This document shows, piece by piece, positions 11,289 through 23,724 of a stretch of DNA of 64,000 bases. The position numbers were made by a program, and so were the translations under genes. Positions within the stretch are counted from its first letter, which is position 1. The number at the start of each line of letters is the position of its first letter. The stretch is from Isoetes taiwanensis (taxonomy: Eukaryota > Streptophyta > Lycopodiopsida > Isoetales > Isoetaceae), in the NCBI GenBank assembly GCA_021234155.1, contig JAJEKV010000001.1, positions 35,696,826 to 35,760,825 on the forward strand. The letters are read 5' to 3'. The notes beneath the pieces were generated by a model. The model had not been told where the DNA came from, searched no databases, and worked only from the letters and a program-made list of their open reading frames with translations.

Positions 11289-11945
11289 CTAGGACTGATC
11301 AAGAAGATTATCCAGAAACAGGTTTAAGATATAGCGTTCTGTTGATTGCACATCTAACCTCTTCACGCTAGGTTCATACTTACCTTTTCTCAGTTGATAT
11401 CTATAAGTTACACCTGAAACTATATAAGGCTGGCCCTTGACAGTCACAGTTTCTCCACATTGGGTGTTCTGTTTGCAACAAAGAAGCATTTTGATTAAAA
11501 ATGGTTTCTTGCTAATGGACACAGGAATGCAGTCTCACTGTTGGCAGGCAATGGACCCCTAAATTTTTTGCAGGAGGTGTGATGACTGTAACTTGGTAAC
11601 GATGAAACTCTTTATTTTCCCTTTCCCGTTTCCTGCAGCTAACTAACAGCTGTTTCTTCTGCAAACGGAGCATTAATTTAAGAGAAACACATAGCTTTTT
11701 AGACAGAGAAGCTATCAGAGCTCATAAAGTCAGCATTTTTAGGTCTGCTGTTATTCTCAGAACAAAGGATTAGGGCAATTCTTGGGTCAGAATTAAATGG
11801 TCCATTATTCAAATGAAAAGATGGAAGATGAATCTTACATGCGTTGCATGATGCGCCGGAAGGGAAGGTGGACGCCCCAAAGCCGCCATCGATCGCCGGA
11901 AGCCTGCAGTGGTAAGGGGATATGAGGGAAACGTGGGAAAATCAT
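11289..11945 (-). CDS. Small conserved-looking protein, three exons
   Basis: Assembled from splice signals, exon 1 is 11945-11839 (ending before GTAAGA), exon 2 is 11632-11539 (after CTGCAG, before GTGAGA) and exon 3 is 11468-11289 (after GCAAACAG, ending TAG). Phases fit exactly (2/1, then 0) and give 126 aa. The C-terminal 90 residues look strongly constrained: YQVTVITPPAKNLGVHCLP, then CGETVTVKGQPYIVSGVTY, then RYQLRKGKYEPSVKRLDV. The impression is of a compact beta-rich domain. I believe similar sequences occur across plants but cannot name the family. The N-terminus, with Arg, Pro and Phe, could be an organelle-targeting sequence; a different upstream start is possible. The tandem triplication begins 39 bp upstream of the ATG. 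Confidence 0.7.
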
Positions 11946-11983
11946 GGCCGGAGGTGCAGTATATGGTTGGATTTTTAGCAGGG

Positions 11984-14900
11984 TTGCCTAACCCCCCCTG
12001 CACGATTTCCTGCATTCCTAGCTATGCCACGTGTCGTGCCACGTCATCTAAAACCATTTTCAGCCATCCGATTCTCTAATTTGGAATCCTACGGCCACGA
12101 AAATTAGAAAACCCAAGAATTTCCTTCTTCTGTGCGTGCGACGGGCAGCGTTAGGGCATGGTAAGGCAGATCCAGGCTATGGCAGATCAACTCGCCTGCT
12201 ACACGGCATGCTAGGCTACAGAATATTTTTGTTTTCTAGAGTTCTTGAAATGGATTTTGATCCACAAACATGGCAGTATCCGGCGGTTGGAAGCCTTCCT
12301 TCTCTCTCCTTCCATTGTCGGGATGCTTGCAGTTATAGGTATTTCGCTCCACATGGCTGCGGCAAAACCTCCTAAGTCTTTGTCAATCGATCGCGGTGCA
12401 AAATGTGATTTGACAACAGAATCCAAGCAGGAACAATGTTCTTGATGAATCTTACATTTAGCTGCTCCTGTGGGCATTCTCTGAAAATCTTTTGTTTTTC
12501 CAAAATCGATGCATTTACTACGACATACTCAAGAGCAGTTTATATTGGCGACATACTCAAGAGCAAACTTATGATGGTCCCTTTTTGAAACAAGGTTTTG
12601 ATCAGAAATCTGTGTTTAGGGTTACCCAGCTTCGATTCAATCTTGGTAAAATTTCTATACATATTTTCTTTGTTGTGACGAAGATGCCTTTCTTGGTGCA
12701 GTGGCAAATCATTGGTCTAGATATTACCTGAATTGCTTTGAAACACTCCTGCATCATCACATTTATTCATCACATTGCTAAACATATAGACACATCAAGT
12801 ATATGTATGAGAAGGCTATAAGCAGCCTGGGAATTCTACTACTTTATTATTTTATTTTATTCTGCCTCTTGTACTCTTAGATTTTGATTGCAGACAGGTC
12901 CTACCAGGTGATTTTTCGGCGATCAGCTAGCTTCTTCTCTCGAAGCCCTGGTTATGGCGGAAGGTTCAACAAAGGAAAAGGGAAAGAGCTTCTTCACTCA
13001 TCTTAACAAATGCAACTTGCCATGTAGGCCCATCTAGAACTGAGGCAGCAATCGAGAAATATGTCAATCCCAGGCATACATCTCAGGTTTGAGTTCTCTA
13101 CGGATGCATGAATTAATGTCAGACATCCTTTTGAGTTAAGTTGGATATTGCAACGAAACTTAGAGTTCAAGATGCAGCAAGATAAGAATTGCCTAACCCC
13201 CCCTGCACGATTTCCTGCATTCCTAGCTATGCCACGTGTCGTGCCACGTCATCTAAAACCATTTTCAGCCATCCGATTCTCTAATTTGGAATCCTACGGC
13301 CACAAAAATTAGAAAACCCAAGAATTTCCTTCTTCTGTGCGTGCGACGGGCAGCGTTAGGGCATGGTAAGGCAGATCCAGGCTATGGCAGATCAACTCGC
13401 CTGCTACACGGCATGCTAGGCTACAGAATATTTTTGTTTTCTAGAGTTCTTGAAATGGATTTTGATCCACAAACATGGCAGTATCCGGCGGTTGGAAGCC
13501 TTCCTTCTCTCTCCTTCCATTGTCGGGATGCTTGCAGTTATAGGTATTTCGCTCCACATGGCTGCGGCAAAACCTCCTAAGTCTTTGTCAATCGATCGCG
13601 GTGCAAAATGTGATTTGACAACAGAATCCAAGCAGGAACAATGTTCTTGATGAATCTTACATTTAGCTGCTCCTGTGGGCATTCTCTGAAAATCTTTTGT
13701 TTTTCCAAAATCGATGCATTTACTACGACATACTCAAGAGCAGTTTATATTGGCGACATACTCAAGAGCAAACTTATGATGGTCCCTTTTTGAAACAAGG
13801 TTTTGATCAGAAATCTGTGTTTAGGGTTACCCAGCTTCGATTCCAATCTTGGTAAAATTTCTATACATATTTTCTTTGTTGTGACGAAGATGCCTTTCTT
13901 GGTGCAGTGGCAAATCATTGGTCTAGATATTACCTGAATTGCTTTGAAACACTCCTGCATCATCACATTTATTCATCACATTGCTAAACATATAGACACA
14001 TCAAGTATATGTATGAGAAGGCTATAAGCAGCCTGGGAATTCTACTACTTTATTATTTTATTTTATTCTGCCTCTTGTACTCTTAGATTTTGATTGCAGA
14101 CAGGTCCTACCAGGTGATTTTTCGGCGATCAGCTAGCTTCTTCTCTCGAAGCCCTGGTTATGGCGGAAGGTTCAACAAAGGAAAAGGGAAAGAGCTTCTT
14201 CACTCATCTTAACAAATGCAACTTGCCATGTAGGCCCATCTAGAACTGAGGCAGCAATCGAGAAATATGTCAATCCCAGGCATACATCTCAGGTTTGAGT
14301 TCTCTACGGATGCATGAATTAATGTCAGACATCCTTTTGAGTTAAGTTGGATATTGCAACGAAACTTAGAGTTCAAGATGCAGCAAGATAAGAATTGCCT
14401 AACCCCCCCTGCACGATTTCCTGCATTCCTAGCTATGCCACGTGTCGTGCCACGTCATCTAAAACCATTTTCAGCCATCCGATTCTCTAATTTGGAATCC
14501 TACGGCCACAAAAATTAGAAAACCCAAGAATTTCCTTCTTCTGTGCGTGCGACGGGCAGCGTTAGGGCATGGTAAGGCAGATCCAGGCTATGGCAGATCA
14601 ACTCGCCTGCTACACGGCATGCTAGGCTACAGAATATTTTTGTTTTCTAGAGTTCTTGAAATGGATTTTGATCCACAAACATGGCAGTATCCGGCGGTTG
14701 GAAGCCTTCCTTCTCTCTCCTTCCATTGTCGGGATGCTTGCAGTTATAGGTATTTCGCTCCACATGGCTGCGGCAAAACCTCCTAAGTCTTTGTCAATCG
14801 ATCGCGGTGCAAAATGTGATTTGACAACAGAATCCAAGCAGGAACAATGTTCTTGATGAATCTTACATTTAGCTGCTCCTGTGGGCATTCTCTGAAAATC

Positions 14901-15600
14901 TTTTGTTTTTCCAAAATCGATGCATTTACTACGACATACTCAAGAGCAGTTTATATTGGCGACATACTCAAGAGCAAACTTATGATGGTCCCTTTTTGAA
15001 ACAAGGTTTTGATCAGAAATCTGTGTTTAGGGTTACCCAGCTTCGATTCCAATCTTGGTAAAATTTCTATACATATTTTCTTTGTTGTGACGAAGATGCC
15101 TTTCTTGGTGCAGTGGCAAATCATTGGTCTAGATATTACCTGAATTGCTTTGAAACACTCCTGCATCATCACATTTATTCATCACATTGCTAAACATATA
15201 GACACATCAAGTATATGTATGAGAAGGCTATAAGCAGCCTGGGAATTCTACTACTTTATTATTTTATTTTATTCTGCCTCTTGTACTCTTAGATTTTGAT
15301 TGCAGACAGGTCCTACCAGGTGATTTTTCGGCGATCAGCTAGCTTCTTCTCTCGAAGCCCTGGTTATGGCGGAAGGTTCAACAAAGGAAAAGGGAAAGAG
15401 CTTCTTCACTCATCTTAACAAATGCAACTTGCCATGTAGGCCCATCTAGAACTGAGGCAGCAATCGAGAAATATGTCAATCCCAGGCATACATCTCAGGT
15501 TTGAGTTCTCTACGGATGCATGAATTAATGTCAGACATCCTTTTGAGTTAAGTTGGATATTGCAACGAAACTTAGAGTTCAAGATGCAGCAAGATAAGAA
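11984..15600. repeat. Tandem triplication of a 1.2-kb unit
   Basis: Three head-to-tail units run 11984-13188 (1,205 bp), 13189-14394 (1,206 bp) and 14395-15600 (1,206 bp). Each starts TTGCCTAACCCCCC. Units 2 and 3 appear identical where compared. Unit 1 differs by at least one substitution (GGCCACGAAAA against GGCCACAAAAA) and one missing base (GATTCAATC against GATTCCAATC). Within each unit, GACATACTCAAGAGCA occurs twice. The units hold only short open frames (79 and 66 aa plus, 88 aa minus), probably not genes, and a promoter-like start with CACGTG. Near-identity means recent unequal exchange or an assembly artefact. Confidence 0.95.
12028..12047. promoter_or_regulatory. G-box/ACGT pair, repeated in each unit
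   Basis: CACGTG at 12028-12033 and CCACGTCAT at 12039-12047 lie about 85-100 bp upstream of the minus-strand start codon at 11945. Equivalent copies occur near 13233 and 14439 because of the triplication. CACGTG is the plant bZIP/bHLH G-box. Regulation of the 11.3-11.9 kb gene by it is inferred. Confidence 0.5.
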
Positions 15601-16465
15601 TGCAAAGCCATATATTTAAGATCCACAATCTAAACACTGTTAGTTAAGGGAGATGCACAGCCCACATTTGCCTTGTATAGTACTTATGGTCCCATTTTGG
15701 TGGCTATAATTGGCAAGCATCATGATGCTAAAGCATATGATTGAGGTAAATGATGATGTTTCAACATGTGAAGGTGTTTAAGCAGCAAGAGCTTGAGAGG
15801 CAATGAGTTGAATATAGACTACTGCAGATTATGTAGAGATCAACAATCATACCTTCTTATAAGTAATTGAATTTTAATGTTATGCTTGAAAATCAATTTG
15901 CCATCTGAATTCTCTCTTCAGCCATGATCCTCACAAACTGGAGTCTATGGCACGTAGCATTGGTTAATGTCCTTCAACATGAATATTGGTCAGCTCAAAC
16001 CAATTTTATTCATTTTCTGTCTTTACTCTATTTCTGCATTAACTAGGAATTGCTAGAATTGCATGGTAGAGCTTCTAGCTAGATCAGGATATTTGCATGA
16101 ACCATAGAGGTTGCTTGATAATGCAACATGGTCTCTATCAAAAGAAGCATGGACAGTTTTGCTGGCTGTTTGAAAAATTTACGGGAAAACCAGCTTGGGA
16201 CTTAGATGCTTTCAAAAGCTCATAGAGGTAAGTCTAGAACATGCCGATTCTTATGCGTTAATGTCAGACATCCTTTTGAGTTAAGCTGCATGTAACCAAA
16301 CTTGGAGTTGAAGATGCAGCAAGGTAACAAAGCCATCTATGGAGATCTAGAGTCCAGATTTGTCTAGCAATATTAGTTAAGAGATGCACAGTCCAGATTT
16401 GGCCTGTATACTTTTTTATGGCCTCATTTTGGTGGCCATAATTGGCGAATATCATGATGTCGATA
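15525..16465. repeat. Older diverged duplication next to the triplication
   Basis: The tail of the 1.2-kb unit and its right flank (about 15525-15730) recur in diverged form at about 16258-16465. Both contain ATGTCAGACATCCTTTTGAG, AGATGCAGCAAG and CATTTTGGTGGC..ATAATTGG. The two copies are about 735 bp apart. The locus therefore had an earlier duplication before the recent triplication. Confidence 0.75.
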
Positions 16466-16975
16466 AAACTACCATGTGATGGTGGAGCACCTTGATATGG
16501 CATCTACCCAGAATTTGGCTCTTTCTCAATGCTCATTTATAAAATTTGTAGACAGTCATTTCCTTGCACCAGACTATTAGGTTAAAAACTTATTTGGTTT
16601 GTACGCAGCTCCAACAAACCAGAACATTGGCATTTATCTCAAGACCAACTACATTATGAATAAAGGCCTTTTGCTGAACCAATGTGAGACTCCATGGTGC
16701 AACAACCTTTTGATGTTAAAAATATTTATTTTCACTATGTACATGCTTCTTGTATATCCTTTAGCTGAAAAGACGAAGATCTCCTCATAAGCATTCATGC
16801 TGCTTGTTCTTTTACAGCAAAATTTTCTTCTCATGATGACATTTATCCCACGTGGAAATTCTTTGTCGATACAATGTTACAGTTCACACGTTTAATGATC
16901 TGCCTTGTACTATGTCTTAATTAGGTCTAATAACAAAATGTTAAACAAAAAGCCTAAATAACATTCATGATTTGC
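16466..16975. other. Non-coding AT-rich interval
   Basis: Only short open frames with no protein-family resemblance. Nothing else was recognised. Confidence 0.4.
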
Positions 16976-17375
16976 CTTTTTATTACCCCTCAATCTGGTT
17001 GCAACCTGATAGAGATTGAAATAACGTAAAAACCGGTTAGGAGCCACTCTGCCCCATCGTCCACTTATATCGTGCCATGTGGCACTTTTTGGCCCTGTTT
17101 CAAAACCAGAAAGCTTAAGAGACTCTGCGTTCTACGATGCATACGAACCAAAATTTACCACAAATTTTATGCACTTCGAAGCTTTCTACTTGCATTCCAG
17201 GCCATTCCGATCTGCAGAGTGTCTCCTAACCGATTTCCACGTTATAGGGAAGCCCATTTAGTGGGCTTTCCTATATACATAATGTTGCTTCAACAAATAG
17301 AATAGAGATAGTTCATGAATTGTCTTTCTATTACCCCTCAATCTGGTCGCAATATGATAGAGATTAAAATATACA
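16976..17375. repeat. Diverged direct repeats about 350 bp apart
   Basis: ATTACCCCTCAATCTGGTTG followed by CAACCTGATAGAGATTGAAA (from about 16981) recurs from about 17331 with a few substitutions. Between the copies lies a hairpin, AAGCCCATTTAGTGGGCTT (about 17251-17269). This could be a remnant of a small terminal-repeat element, but its ends were not defined. Confidence 0.55.
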
Positions 17376-18040
17376 ACCCATAAACCCCACTGAGACAAAA
17401 CACCTATAACATCCCCTTTGCAGTTTTAATGCAATCACCAACATGACGTACACATTTGAACATAAATATACATTTTGACTCCATGATAAACATCTATATG
17501 ATTACAACAATATTCAAGATCTACAATTACCCAATCCATGCACACACCCCTCCGCACCACCCGCACCCCAAAACCCCCACACGCACGCATGCACGCACAC
17601 AGACACAAACTACAAAGATTACAAGAATTTGAATACCAATTTTTTACAAATGTTTGCCATTAGAGGATCGATTGAAGTTGCTAGCATTGTAAGAGTTAGC
17701 GATATCTGGCTACGCCCAAACAAAGCACAAGCTTGTCACAATCTACTGGTATGACTACGCTCTAGTTAAAAAAAGCAAGAAAAGTCTCATGATCCAACTA
17801 CGGTCCCTCTAGTGTGCTCATCAGTTTAGCTACCCCATCCCCACCCTAACCTTTCCCTCAACCCTGCATTTCCGCTAGTTTTTTTTTTTTGTTTTTTTGT
17901 TTTTTTGTGAAAGTATACGTCAAGGTAAGTTGGTGTGGATTCTTGTTTTTTGGCCAATGATATCTTGCCACGTTGCAACCATTCTAATCAAGAATGGCAA
18001 ATCAGTGTAGCATTCTTGGCTAACCTGTTACAGCCCGTTA
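17376..18040. other. Low-complexity and AT-rich interval
   Basis: Contains a CA-rich stretch (about 17537-17611) and an oligo-T run (about 17880-17907). No gene was recognised. Confidence 0.5.
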
Positions 18041-18043
18041 CTC

Positions 18044-18450
18044 TGCTTTACCTCTGTGCAGTCGAGGAAGGCGGGAAACAGCGGAGCTCCTAGCCATAGC
18101 CAGACCTCCGACAGATTTTCAAGACCGTTACCTCAGATCAGGGCCTCAGATTTTCAAGCCGTAGCCATTACCTCCGCTTTACCTCTGTGCAGTCGAAGAA
18201 GGCAGAAAACGACGGAGCTCCAAGCCACAGCCAGACCTCGGGCAGAACTCCAAACCCTGAATCTAAACGCCAAAACCCTGCTTACCTTGAATCTAAACGC
18301 CAAAGCCCCGCCTTTGACGTGGAATGGTCGGGGATGGAGGTCGATTACGGTGTAGCGGAATAGCTTCTTGCCGGTCAGCCCGGTCGCCTAAACGGCGCCG
18401 GGCCGGCCGGCGAGCCTCGGCGCTACACTGCAATCCCCTCTTCCCATTCC
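18044..18450. other. GC-rich segment with internal duplication
   Basis: CTTTACCTCTGTGCAGTCGA and about 50 following bases occur at 18044-18112 and again at 18176-18243. Two copies of AATCTAAACGCCAAA follow. A CpG-dense block (about 18370-18425, GGCGCCGGGCCGGCCGGCG) stands out from the AT-rich surroundings. The 99-aa frame at 18056-18355 spans the repeats but resembles nothing I know. It may be an old promoter or 5' exon, or part of a repeat. Confidence 0.4.
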
Positions 18451-18822
18451 ACATTACGGCTGGATTTCTTTAACCATGAGCCATGTATTATACACATTCA
18501 CTATGGGCATTCTTACCCGTGGGCTTGCCATTCTTGAATGGACATGCTGCCTATTCTCATGGTAACCTATTTCGATGTGGAAGAATATGGACGCCGACCG
18601 CGCAATCTGGCATTTCAGAAGATAGATAGTATTTCTTGATTTACATGTCACCTTTTGAGAACCGGTCATTATGATGTGGAATTGTTTTGAGTCCAATGTT
18701 TTGGCATCAATTGGCTACTTTGCAAGGTGGATTAGAAGGTGGATCAGGTGATAATAAGAATAAAGGTAGTCAACTAGAAGATTTGCAAAACAAGGATATG
18801 ATTGTATTGGCACAACCAAAAA

Positions 18823-18834
18823 GACTGAAGGATG
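18823..18834. repeat. Left TSD of the nested LINE
   Basis: GACTGAAGGATG is repeated exactly at 29510-29521 directly after the poly(A) tail, delimiting a LINE insertion. Confidence 0.8.
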
Positions 18835-19155
18835 GGGAATACTGGGGATGGTGACACTCCGTTCTTCTTGGGCACTTCACTAAGTGGCAACGATGGCGGT
18901 TAACAACAAGAATCAGGCCGGAGAAGCGATGACGGCCTCTGCAATTGCGTGCACAGGCTTTAGAGTGTTCGAATTTGATGTTGAAATGGTTGATTGCAGT
19001 TTGCTAGATTGAGATGATATGAACGGGACGAAAATAGTTGTTGTGGAAGAAAGCAAGAGTGCAGACGCGGGAGTTGCAACTTAAGGCCTATATGTATCTT
19101 CAATTTTCGTGAGGAAGCGAAATTTGATAAACACCGTAAATCTACTCTGAAATAT

Positions 19156-19250
19156 GGTTAACCCGGACACATGTCCGGGTTAACCACTGTTTCGTCCGAG
19201 CTAACCACTCTTTTGTCCGGGCAAACCACTATTTTTTGGCTGGAATAACC
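19156..19250 (+). repeat. 30-bp palindrome followed by short tandem repeats in the LINE 5' region
   Basis: GGTTAACCCGGACA at 19156-19169 and TGTCCGGGTTAACC at 19172-19185 are perfect 14-bp arms around CA. After them, GTCCGGGTTAACCACT-like units of 21-25 bp repeat three to four times with drift. A weaker copy sits at about 19479-19512. Repeated promoter-like modules are common in LINE 5' regions. Function here is inferred. Confidence 0.7.
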
Positions 19251-20164
19251 ACACGGTGAACTGAGCGTAGAACTGTGTTTTGGCATGTTGATATTTGAAT
19301 AGAGCTTGTAATAGGCTCCCTAAACAGTTTAATCGGGTTCAAACATCATTGGAATCGCCTTGCCAGCACCTAAAAATCTCATTCTATCAAGAAACCGGGA
19401 GAATTGAGCACTGATCAAGCAAGATCAGTGAAAAAACATGCAGAAACCATTGTATGTTGAGCTTGAAACTGAGCAGTAGTGGTTAACCCAGACATGTGTC
19501 CGAGTTGACCACATCCTAGAGTAGATTTATTGGCATCCAAATCTGACTCTAGTAAGCAAGGTTTAACAGTGCCGGTTGGTGGTGAGGAAAGCGGCTGTAT
19601 GGCAGGTATGGTCGCTACCATGAGTAGCAGCTCCAGCATTCAGGGAGGAACGAAGGTGAAAACAGTGCTTTCTTCGAGAAGCTCATGTGGTTGGTCGAGT
19701 TGTTGAGAACCGAAACTTGAAGTTAAATTTAGCGAGATGTGATGAAACAAACACTCAGAGTGGTTATGTGAAGGGATTCTGGAGTTTTCGAATGGTCTCA
19801 CCGATGACCAGAATGTTGTGCAAGGGTCCCAAGAAGTCCTCCATGTTTTCTATGCTACCATTCATCAAGATAGAGTTATTGGCAGTCCGCCTTCAATTTC
19901 TACCAAGGACAAAGTGTTCGGAGGGTCCGTTGCACATAGGAGGGAAAATCCTCTCCAAGCAATGCCCAAGGTAGCCCATGGTAACCCCCGCCGATCTTCT
20001 TCTCAGCCTCAGTCTGCATGGAGAACCAGTGACTCTGCAGCGTGTAATCCAGTTTAGTTTCAGCGATTGGTTGAAGTGACAAAGTTTCAGAAGCACTTTA
20101 CTTTGTACGCAGTGGCAATAAGCAAGATATCATAAATTCTATAAAGCAAGAAGCTTCTATATCA

Positions 20165-21074
20165 TCTTTGTCTGCTTTTGATGACGTAGAAGAGTGGGGA
20201 GGCTATGGAGATACATTGTTTGCTAAAATTGACAAGGACGAACATATAAAATATATTAGGAATCCAGTGGCCTACTCTATTGTTGGCTACTGGACTGGCA
20301 GGCAAATTTTGATATGAAAAATATCTCTGGGTGGTTGAGTGCACTTCTGCGAAGGAATCAGATTAACCCATTTGAATCGATCAAATCGTTTGGAAAGGGT
20401 TTTTTCTCATAATGTTTAAAGCTGTGAAAGATGTTGATAAGCTAGTTTGCTAAAGCAGTTGGCACAATGGCAAGTACTGTGGTCCTGTCAGAACTATTTT
20501 CCTGGATTTTCTATTGACGTGCCCCTCAAGGCGAAAATCCCATGTTGGTTCCAGATTCTTGATCTGCCACTAGACCTTCTTGCGCCTACCTTATTGAAAT
20601 CAATTGCCAACGCTCTGAAGATACACATTGCGCATTTTATATCTGGTGGTGCTAAGATATTTGTGGCCCTTTCAGTGGATAAGGAGATTCTTGAACAAGT
20701 AATAATTCAAGCAGTTGCTGCCTGCCCCGCTCCGTGCTCTCTCAAAGGCCCATGATCTGCATCCCTCCTTCCACTCTATGGCCACTCAGCCTTGCCTTCC
20801 CTCTGCCAATACACAACCTTTTCAAACCCCTACAAAACAAGTGGCTCTGACGCCAATCGCCCAACTGCCTCCTCAGCCTTTAGAGCCAGCTCTTATTAGT
20901 CCATGTTCTCCGCCACCACATCAACAAGAGTGGACCGAAGTTCGCTCTATGCGACACAAGCGCACTCAGCATCTTCGTTGGGCAGATGAGGTGACAATGC
21001 CACTGCGTTTGTTGATGATGGGAATGTCTCAGGATTTGGGTCAGACACCTCCCTTGATGAAGACGTGGCAATGA
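20165..21074 (+). pseudogene. LINE ORF1-like (DUF4283-type) fragment
   Basis: Open blocks at 20165-20320, 20447-20755 and 20715-21074 read as one protein with frame breaks. The core, WFQILDLPLDLLAPTLLKSI followed by ISGGAKIFVALSVD, matches the DUF4283 pattern of plant LINE ORF1 nucleic-acid-binding proteins. The downstream block is rich in Pro, Gln and Ser, as is common after that domain. It lies immediately before the endonuclease start. Confidence 0.55.
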
Positions 21075-21183
21075 AACCAGGTGATCAACTCACGGCGGTC
21101 GTCTATGATGGTGCTCTCCAACCTGCATATAAGACTTCAAGGAGGAGAAAGAAAAAAGGTGTGCTTGATCCATTGCTTTTCAA

Positions 21184-21480
21184 ATGAATACTTTTAGTTG
21201 GAACGTAAGGGGTCTTAAGTCCTCCCCCACAAAAAGGACTAGAGCTACACATGTAGTCAAAAATTTAGCTCCGCAGATCCTTTGTTTGCAAGAGCATAAA
21301 TGCCACAGAGATTCTGTAGGTGGTTTATTAAATCTGATGGGTCGCATGCATCTTGGCCTGGCAAGTATGTCCGGTGGGTCCCGAGAAGGTGCTTTCATCT
21401 CGCGATCTTTGGATACTAGGGTAATCTTCATAGCTAAAGATAAATGGGGCAGATATTCAGTGATCAAGTGGAAATAGGAT
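21184..21480 (+). pseudogene. LINE apurinic-like endonuclease, N-terminal half
   Basis: Starts MNTFSWNVRGLKSS and continues LAPQILCLQEHK, the standard opening of the L1-type exonuclease-endonuclease-phosphatase domain (Asn and Glu active-site region). A stop occurs shortly before the CACTA insertion. The domain resumes at 26481 in the same frame if the insert and one GAG copy are discounted. Confidence 0.75.
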
Positions 21481-23724
21481 GAGCAAGAGCACAAGGCACC
21501 CAAAAATTTAACCACTATAATAAAACACTGGAAAACCACTATAGATGTGGTTTTTTATGTTAAAATTTTCATTCTTAACAAAAACCACATAACATAGTGG
21601 TTTTTATAACTAGTACGTGGTTATTTATGTTGCTTTTTTGTTATAGCGTGGTTTACTAAAATCGATATTAGTTTATTACATAGTTTCTAGCATCAATGGT
21701 GGCCATTCATGTTAGTTTTCTAATGTTGCATGGTTTATTATATCAACAGTGGTTTGTATCATGGTTTTTCAACATCACTTTAAATATGGCAATGGTTGTT
21801 TATGTTGGTTTTCTATTGTTACAAAGTTGAAGTAGTTTATGGCGTGGTTTTCTATATCAAGTTACATGCCATGGTGGTTAGTCATGCTAGTTTTCTATAT
21901 CACGATGTATGTTATAAAATGGTTGTGGTTTGTGCCATAGTTTTAATACCTTGTCATGGTAATTATTTATAGGCATTTAACTAAAAAGATGTGGCTATCC
22001 ATAATGATTGCTCCAAAAAAACAGGTGTCATAATTAATGACTATCAAAGCACTATAGATACTTTTATTTAAGGCATTCTAGACTTTATTCAAATATCAAG
22101 CAAACCAGTATATGAAAAAAAATGTGGGGGGACTCTGTAATCTTACCTTACCAAACGTCTAACTGTACCTTCAATGAGAACAACAACCACAAACATGGAG
22201 GGGCTCTTACCACACCAAGTATGTAATACATGACCATAGTTTGAGCCATAGACCATCAAGCCTTAAGGGATGCCCCCTTGGCTCCCTCCCCCGCCAATGA
22301 ACAAGTATACTTGGAATGTTGGAATGTTGGTCGGAGCTGGGCATTTATAGATGATTTAACTAGCAAGCATATGTCACAATCCTGACAGAAGGAAGGATGT
22401 TGGCTAATGCAAATAGGGCCGAGGCCTAGAGTAAATACAAAAATTTCTACACTAGTTTGGTTACCATGTTGTAATCCAAGCTATAGAGCTAAGACGGATT
22501 GATGATATCCATTGTCAAAGATCACATATCACCCATGATATCCATAGTGGACTGCCTAGATTTTAATTGTAGGAGTAAGTTGATATTTCTTGAAAAAAAA
22601 AATGGAGCTATTTCTGTCAGAGGATACACAATTTTTGTTGGATAGAAAGCCAATGCGTATGCACCATATTAATTTTAATAACATTCCTACATTGTTACTA
22701 TAATGTTCCAATAGCATACCGCAATTTATGAAGTTCCAACATTGTTACTATGAGTTCCAATATATATACCCGTAATTGAAGTGCAATTTGGTCTCGTAGA
22801 CCCAATGGCTTTTTAACTACCTCTTTCCTTCGTATAAGCATCAAGAAAATATTGTCAAACGAAAAAGAGCCTTCATAATGTGATTGTAATTGTAACGTGT
22901 TACATAATCAAAAGTCATGGGTTGAACATCCCATATTATTATTATTATATATGTTCTAATTTATCTTCATTTGCCCCTTTCATGTTAGAGTGCTTTGTTT
23001 GGTGCTAGCCTTGTGTTCAGAGGAAGCCAAAGATGGGTTAGAAGTTCCTGCGTGGATGAAGTGTCAACTAAAGGTAGAAGGCGAAAGTTGTAAGTATTTT
23101 CAACATTCCCCGTTCAAGTGGACGTAAACTGATGCTTTTGTTTTCGTTGATCTGTATTTGTTTTGTTGTTTGGAGGATACAAGCACAATGGAGGGCAACA
23201 CATGAACAGAGTATTGCTATACAATTTATGATTCTAGGTAGTATCAAATGAGGGCAGAAGGCAGCTGCAACTAGTTTCAGCATTCTTTATTCAGTCATCT
23301 GTCGTAGCACCACACTGTCAGTGAAAATATGCGATGATTGTGTCTACATTTTGCTCAAGAAAAGTAGAAAAATATATAATGAAAGTATTGACTGCACCAT
23401 TCAACAACCAAAATATGATTTGACACAATCGAGTAAAAATTGAGCTTTAATAGGATTGATGTTCATCCCAGGCAATTGCTTGCAGGGAAAAAAGGCCCAG
23501 AATACCATACAAGCAGCTAATTTGAGATGCAACTAGAGAATTGTGTGCATTTCTATCCTAGACCTTCCATTCGATATACTTAGGCTTTTCATTTATAGGT
23601 TCTCACAATTTATAGAACCCAAACATTGCCGAGCAATGGTGGACTATTTCTAGTCTTTCTAATAAGGATGAAAGATGTCGTAATGACCAGAAGGTTGAAA
23701 TTATAGCAATTTTTCCTTAAAATT

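Noticed and set aside
12136-14888. Repeated 79-, 66- and 88-aa open frames as genes
   Set aside because: They are identical simply because the DNA is triplicated. They overlap one another on both strands and show no family resemblance.
17072-17305. 77-aa ORF near 17.1 kb
   Set aside because: It sits between diverged direct repeats and overlaps another frame, with no recognisable protein content.
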